Shown here in pieces: positions 8,629 through 11,504 of a stretch of DNA of 11,504 nt. Below the pieces are notes generated by a model. That model made no database searches. It was not told the DNA's origin and worked only from the letters and a program-made list of their open reading frames with translations. Made by a program: the position numbers and the translations under genes. The DNA lies in contig CALMEC010000188.1 in NCBI GenBank assembly GCA_937862675.1, positions 1-11,504 of the forward strand, in the 5' to 3' direction. Numbering within the stretch: position 1 is the first letter of the stretch; each line of letters starts with the position of its first letter. The DNA comes from an uncultured Actinomycetes bacterium (GTDB taxonomy: Bacteria; Actinomycetota; Thermoleophilia; Miltoncostaeales; Miltoncostaeaceae).

Positions 8629-9175
8629 AGCGGCCAGGCCCGCGCTCCGCGCGCTTGCGCTCGTAGTAGGCGTTGGCCTTGGCACGCGATCCGCAGCGGT
8701 CCATGGAGCACCAGCGACGGCTTCCGTTCCGGCTGCAGTCCAGGAAGAGCATCGAGCAGTCGTCTGCGGCGCAGACACGCACGCGGTCCATGCCGTCCCG
8801 GACGATGGTGAGGGCGTCGAGGAGGATCGGCGTGATCACGCAGCCGAAGGTCGACGGATCCGCCCGGAAGGCGGGCTGGAGCGTCTCGCGGTCGACGGAC
8901 AGGTGCCCCGACGTCGCGCGGAGCCATCCGTCCAGGATCTCGGCCATCGCACCCGGGTCGCGGGTGATGAACCCGGCGCGCAGGTCGTCGCGCAGCCGCC
9001 GGATGCGCGCGACGTCCGCGTCGCCGGGCGGTTGGGCGGCCTTCGCGCATCCCGCCGCCGTCAGCCACGCCGAGAGGGCCGTCTCGTCGTCGATGAGATC
9101 GGGTCCGCCGGCAGCGGTGTTGCACAGGTCGAGGGACGGCCGCCCTCCGACCCACGGGAAATCCTCTACGCCCAT
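8627..9175 (-). CDS. CGNR zinc-finger (ABATE domain) putative transcriptional regulator
   Basis: Predicted DNA-binding regulator: N-terminal ABATE-type domain (about 8-125; GGRPSLDLCNT is the typical opening) and a C-terminal CGNR zinc finger (about 131-176). Zinc ligands are C135, C140, C156 and C161 in VCAADDCSMLFLD and RRWCSMDRCGSR, followed by the basic AKANAYYERKR tail. The signature CGNR reads CGSR here (S163 for N). The length of 182 residues is normal. The ATG at 9175 has AGGAAG about 13 bases upstream, slightly far. It is divergent from the serine-less hydrolase gene, sharing 75 bases that contain an inverted repeat, so autoregulation and control of that neighbour are plausible (inference). 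The ligand is unknown; the family is mostly described only by prediction. Confidence 0.93.
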   Translation of the reverse strand: MGVEDFPWVGGRPSLDLCNTAAGGPDLIDDETALSAWLTAAGCAKAAQPPGDADVARIRRLRDDLRAGFITRDPGAMAEILDGWLRATSGHLSVDRETLQPAFRADPSTFGCVITPILLDALTIVRDGMDRVRVCAADDCSMLFLDCSRNGSRRWCSMDRCGSRAKANAYYERKRAERGPGR

Positions 9176-9192
9176 TTGCGATCGATAGCTTC

Positions 9193-9233
9193 CTGACGTA
9201 TTCTCTTTACCAGTAAATCATTACCACACTGGT
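9193..9233 (+). promoter_or_regulatory. Promoter with inverted-repeat operator between CGNR gene and hydrolase-like gene
   Basis: CTGACG (9193-9198) and AATCAT (9216-9221), 17 bases apart, each match the -35/-10 consensus at four of six positions and point to the hydrolase-like gene. An inverted repeat, ACCAGT (9209-9214) with ACTGGT (9228-9233), arms 19 bp apart centre to centre, brackets the -10. The block is AT-rich compared with its surroundings and also contains TTACCA twice (9207-9212 and 9221-9226). It is the best operator candidate in the window. Confidence 0.5.
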
Positions 9234-9250
9234 TAGCAACAGGAGTATCG

Positions 9251-9952
9251 ATGCCTTCCCTGCCCCCGGCGATCACGCTGAAGGCCCATGAGATCGGCAA
9301 GGGTCCCCTTGTCGTCGCTCTTCACGACCTCGGTCGCGACGGAAAAGCCATGCTGCGCGCGCTCAAGCCGCTCGGCAAGCGCTACCGCGTGCTTGCGCCC
9401 GACCTCCGTGGACATGGCGCGTCACCGGTACCGTCGGGTCCCTGGAGCATCGACGACTTCGCCTCGGACGTCTCCCGGCTCATCGCCGCGGAGGGCGGTG
9501 ACGCCATCGTCGTCGGGCTCGGTCTCGGCGCGGCGGCAGCGCTCACGCTGACGCTCGGCCACCCCGGACTCGTCTCGGCGCTGGTGGTCAGTGGCGCCGG
9601 TGCGCGGGCGGAGGACATCGAGGGGCAGGAGCGCTGGGCGCGCGTCGCACGGATGATCCGTGAGCGCGGCGGTTCCGAGGGTGTCGCCCTTGCCGCCGAG
9701 GCCATGGGCACCCGTCCGGACCTGCGTGGCGCACTCGTCCAGATCGAGCCGCCGGTGTTCGTCCTCGCGGGTGCGGAGGACCGGGCGTATCCGCTCGACA
9801 CCCAGGAGGAACTGGCACGGTCGCTGCCCGGGGCCAAGTTCGCGCAGGTGGACGCGGGCCACGACCTCATCGGCGAGAAGCCGGGCGAGCTCATCGCCGC
9901 GGTCGACTGGATCGCCCGCGCAGCCGCCAATCGCCTCACGGTGGCGGCCTAG
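9251..9952 (+). CDS. Alpha/beta-hydrolase-fold protein lacking the nucleophile serine
   Basis: The 233 residues have the alpha/beta-hydrolase layout: VVALHDLGRDG (21-31), LAPDLRGHGAS (48-58), the elbow strand AIVVGLGLGAAAAL, the acid-position LAGAEDRAYP with D177 and the base-position DAGHDL with H204. The nucleophile position of the G-x-S-x-G elbow (residue 91, codon GGT at 9521-9523) is glycine, so no classical Ser-Asp-His chemistry is expected. Asp and His positions remain. The length is slightly short, with a small cap (about 118-155). AGGAG (9241-9245) five bases before the ATG fixes the start. It is divergent from the CGNR regulator gene. It may be a pseudo-enzyme, ligand-binding protein or non-canonical hydrolase; function unknown. 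Confidence 0.88.
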   Translation: MPSLPPAITLKAHEIGKGPLVVALHDLGRDGKAMLRALKPLGKRYRVLAPDLRGHGASPVPSGPWSIDDFASDVSRLIAAEGGDAIVVGLGLGAAAALTLTLGHPGLVSALVVSGAGARAEDIEGQERWARVARMIRERGGSEGVALAAEAMGTRPDLRGALVQIEPPVFVLAGAEDRAYPLDTQEELARSLPGAKFAQVDAGHDLIGEKPGELIAAVDWIARAAANRLTVAA

Positions 9953-9976
9953 CCACATCTCATGCGGTTCGGGTGT

Positions 9977-10020
9977 CCGGGGGCGGCCTTCGCGTCGGCC
10001 CCGGCACCGCGTGCCCGCGG
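9977..10020 (+). terminator. Hairpins after the hydrolase-like gene (possible terminator)
   Basis: CCGGGG (9977-9982) pairs with CCCCGG (9999-10004) around a 16-base loop, followed directly by CCGCG (10007-10011) with CGCGG (10016-10020), loop TGCC. They start 24 bases past the stop codon. There is no T-run. Confidence 0.35.
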
Positions 10021-10042
10021 CCGGATCGCCGTTCTGACATGC

Positions 10043-10074
10043 GACGTGCGACGCACGAATCACGAGACGTGCGA
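10043..10074 (+). repeat. Repeats upstream of the aminotransferase gene
   Basis: GACGTGCGA occurs twice, at 10043-10051 and 10066-10074 (23 bp apart, about two helical turns). The first copy is part of the palindrome CGTGCG-A-CGCACG (10045-10057). The block lies just upstream of TAAACT (10088-10093), so it may be a regulator binding site. Confidence 0.35.
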
Positions 10075-10087
10075 ACGCCGGTCGCCG

Positions 10088-10093
10088 TAAACT
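10088..10093 (+). promoter_or_regulatory. Possible -10 of the aminotransferase gene
   Basis: TAAACT fits the TANNNT pattern, with GAGACG at 10064-10069 as a weak -35 (18-base spacer). Transcription from here would give a leader of about 30 bases before the ATG at 10131, which has AGAGGT as ribosome-binding site. Confidence 0.35.
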
Positions 10094-10130
10094 CGTGCCC
10101 GTAACCCGCTCCCTGCTGAGAGGTCACCGA

Positions 10131-11339
10131 ATGAACCGAACGTCCGCCCTCCTTGCCGGCATCGCCGAGTCCGCCACGCTCGCCGTCGACGCGAAGGCGA
10201 AGGCGCTCAAAGCCCAGGGCGAGAACATCATCGGGTTCGGTGCGGGCGAGCCGGACTTCCCCACGCCGGACCATGTGGTGGAAGCGGCCGTCGAGGCGTG
10301 CCGCGACCCCAAGAAACACCGTTACAGTCCTGCCGCCGGCCTTCCGGAGCTGCGTGAGGCCATCGCGGCCAAGACGCAGCGCGACTCGGGCTTCACCTGC
10401 GAGGCCTCTCAGATCCTGGTGACCAACGGCGGCAAGCACGCGGTCTACGTGGCGTTCGCCGCGCTGTGCGACCCGGGCGACGAGGTCATCTGCCCGGCGC
10501 CGTACTGGACGACCTATCCGGAGGCCATCACCCTGGCGGGAGGCGTGCCCGTCGTGGTCCAGACGGACGAGGCGTCCGGTTTCAAGGTCACCGTCGAGCA
10601 GCTCGACGCGGCGAAGACGGACCGCACGAAGGTGCTCCTGTTCGTGAGCCCCGACAACCCCAGCGGTGCGATCTACTCACCGGAGGAGGTCGCCGCCATC
10701 GGCCGGTGGGCCGTCGACAACGGGGTGTGGGTCCTCACCGACGAGATCTACGAGCACCTCGTCTACGGCGGAAACCGGTTCGTGAGCATGCCGACCGTCG
10801 TACCCGAGCTCGCCGACCAGTGCGTCATCGTGAACGGCGTCGCGAAGACCTACGCCATGACCGGCTGGCGTGTGGGCTGGCTCATCGCGCCGAAGGACGT
10901 CGCGAAGGCGGCGATCAACTTCCAGTCGCACACCACCTCCAACGTGGCGAACGTGTCGCAGCGCGCGGCGCTTGCGGCGATCACCGGCGACCAGTCGTCG
11001 ATCGCGACGATGCGCGAGGCGTTCGCCCGGCGGGCGGACACCATGCACCGGATGCTGAACGCGATCCCGGGCGTGTCGGCCATCCAGCCGCAGGGGGCCT
11101 TCTACGGCTACCCCAACATGCAGGCGCTCCTCGGCAAGCCGCTCGGTCCCAGCGGGACGGTCTGCGACACCACCCTGGAGCTCGCGGACGCGATCCTCGG
11201 GGAGGCCGGTGTCGCCTTCGTACCCGGTGAGGCGTTCGGCACGCCGGGATACGCGCGGTTCAGCTTCGCCATGGCCGACGCGGACATGGAGGAGGGCATC
11301 CGCCGCATCCACGAGTGGGTGGAGGCGGGCGCGGCCTGA
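10131..11339 (+). CDS. aspC: Class I pyridoxal-phosphate aminotransferase (aspartate aminotransferase, 1-gamma type)
   Basis: Transfers the amino group between aspartate or a related amino acid and 2-oxoglutarate in the cytoplasm. The 402 residues carry the fold-type I motifs: GAGEPDFPTP (37-46), RYSPAAGLPELR (64-75), TNGGKHAV (98-105), PAPYWTTYPE (122-131), SPDNPSGAIYS (173-183) with N176, TDEIYEHL with D204 and Y207, the Schiff-base lysine K239 in NGVAKTYAMTGWRVGW with R247, and the substrate-carboxylate arginine R376 in YARFSFA. These match the Thermus/actinobacterial 1-gamma AspAT group; related prephenate (glutamate/aspartate) aminotransferases share them, so specificity is open. The ATG at 10131 is chosen over one at 10095 because AGAGGT lies six bases before it and the family starts near here (SALLAGIAESATLAVDAKAK). 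Confidence 0.93.
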   Translation: MNRTSALLAGIAESATLAVDAKAKALKAQGENIIGFGAGEPDFPTPDHVVEAAVEACRDPKKHRYSPAAGLPELREAIAAKTQRDSGFTCEASQILVTNGGKHAVYVAFAALCDPGDEVICPAPYWTTYPEAITLAGGVPVVVQTDEASGFKVTVEQLDAAKTDRTKVLLFVSPDNPSGAIYSPEEVAAIGRWAVDNGVWVLTDEIYEHLVYGGNRFVSMPTVVPELADQCVIVNGVAKTYAMTGWRVGWLIAPKDVAKAAINFQSHTTSNVANVSQRAALAAITGDQSSIATMREAFARRADTMHRMLNAIPGVSAIQPQGAFYGYPNMQALLGKPLGPSGTVCDTTLELADAILGEAGVAFVPGEAFGTPGYARFSFAMADADMEEGIRRIHEWVEAGAA

Positions 11340-11350
11340 CGTGATGTCTG

Positions 11351-11380
11351 TCCGGTGGGGCGCTCCCGCGTCCCACCGGA
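11351..11380 (+). terminator. Hairpin terminator after the aminotransferase gene
   Basis: TCCGGTGGG (11351-11359) pairs perfectly with CCCACCGGA (11372-11380), a 9-bp stem with a 12-base loop, 12 bases past the stop codon. No T-run follows. The remaining bases to 11504 hold no recognisable gene. Confidence 0.65.
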
Positions 11381-11504
11381 GATCCGTCGTCCGGTGATCG
11401 TGCATCGCCCCTCGGCCCCGGTCGGGACGGGCGGGTGATCGTCCGGTGTCCGGAGGCCGGGGCGCACGCTTCCTCGTCCCGGTGGCGGCCCGGCGTCTCG
11501 TGGC

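Noticed and set aside
8103..9155. Minus-strand open frame of 350 codons across the first hydrolase and the CGNR gene
   Set aside because: Both overlapped genes have complete family motifs in other frames, so this frame is a shadow.
10095..10130. Earlier ATG for the aminotransferase
   Set aside because: It sits directly after the TAAACT -10 candidate, has no ribosome site, and adds 12 residues not expected in the family.
11393..11444. Direct repeat GGTGATCGT at 11393-11401 and 11436-11444
   Set aside because: Short, in GC-rich sequence near the window edge, and not tied to any gene start.

Overview
The window is GC-rich, densely coding chromosomal DNA. Its gene content, TANNNT-type -10 boxes, a leaderless GTG gene and an nrdR-nrdJ operon of the Streptomyces type point to an actinobacterium (Actinomycetota). 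A deep-branching class such as Thermoleophilia is possible, but that placement is inference only. I saw no rRNA, tRNA, CRISPR array, insertion sequence or phage gene, and every protein except one has a recognisable family.

Left part, minus strand: a cobalamin-dependent (class II) ribonucleotide reductase gene, nrdJ, runs off the left edge. It is preceded, with a 1-base TGATG overlap, by its repressor gene nrdR. A NrdR-box-like palindrome covers the putative -10 of this operon. About 470 bases of GC-rich non-coding DNA with several stem-loops separate the operon from a type I signal peptidase gene (lepB, minus). A further 395 bases without a convincing gene lie between lepB and the divergent next gene.

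Middle part: a large polytopic O-antigen ligase/polymerase-like membrane protein with a helical, TPR-like tail is on the plus strand. It converges through a strong hairpin region on a two-gene minus-strand operon. That operon encodes a cytoplasmic protein of unknown function with an internal duplication, followed with a 4-base ATGA overlap by a soluble polyprenyl-phosphate mannose synthase-type glycosyltransferase. Together the ligase and the glycosyltransferase suggest lipid-linked glycan (envelope or glycoprotein) assembly.

Right part: an alpha/beta-hydrolase with an apparently leaderless GTG start runs divergently from the unknown gene, only 17 bases away. It converges on a CGNR-type zinc-finger regulator gene (minus). 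That regulator is divergent from a second alpha/beta-hydrolase-fold gene whose nucleophile serine is replaced by glycine. Their shared 75-base promoter region holds an inverted repeat that looks like an operator. The window ends with a class I (1-gamma type) aspartate aminotransferase gene and a good hairpin terminator.

Most of the window is ordinary housekeeping. The points most worth a second look are the serine-less hydrolase paired with the CGNR regulator, the duplicated unknown protein translationally coupled to the mannosyltransferase, and the regulatory architecture in front of nrdRJ.
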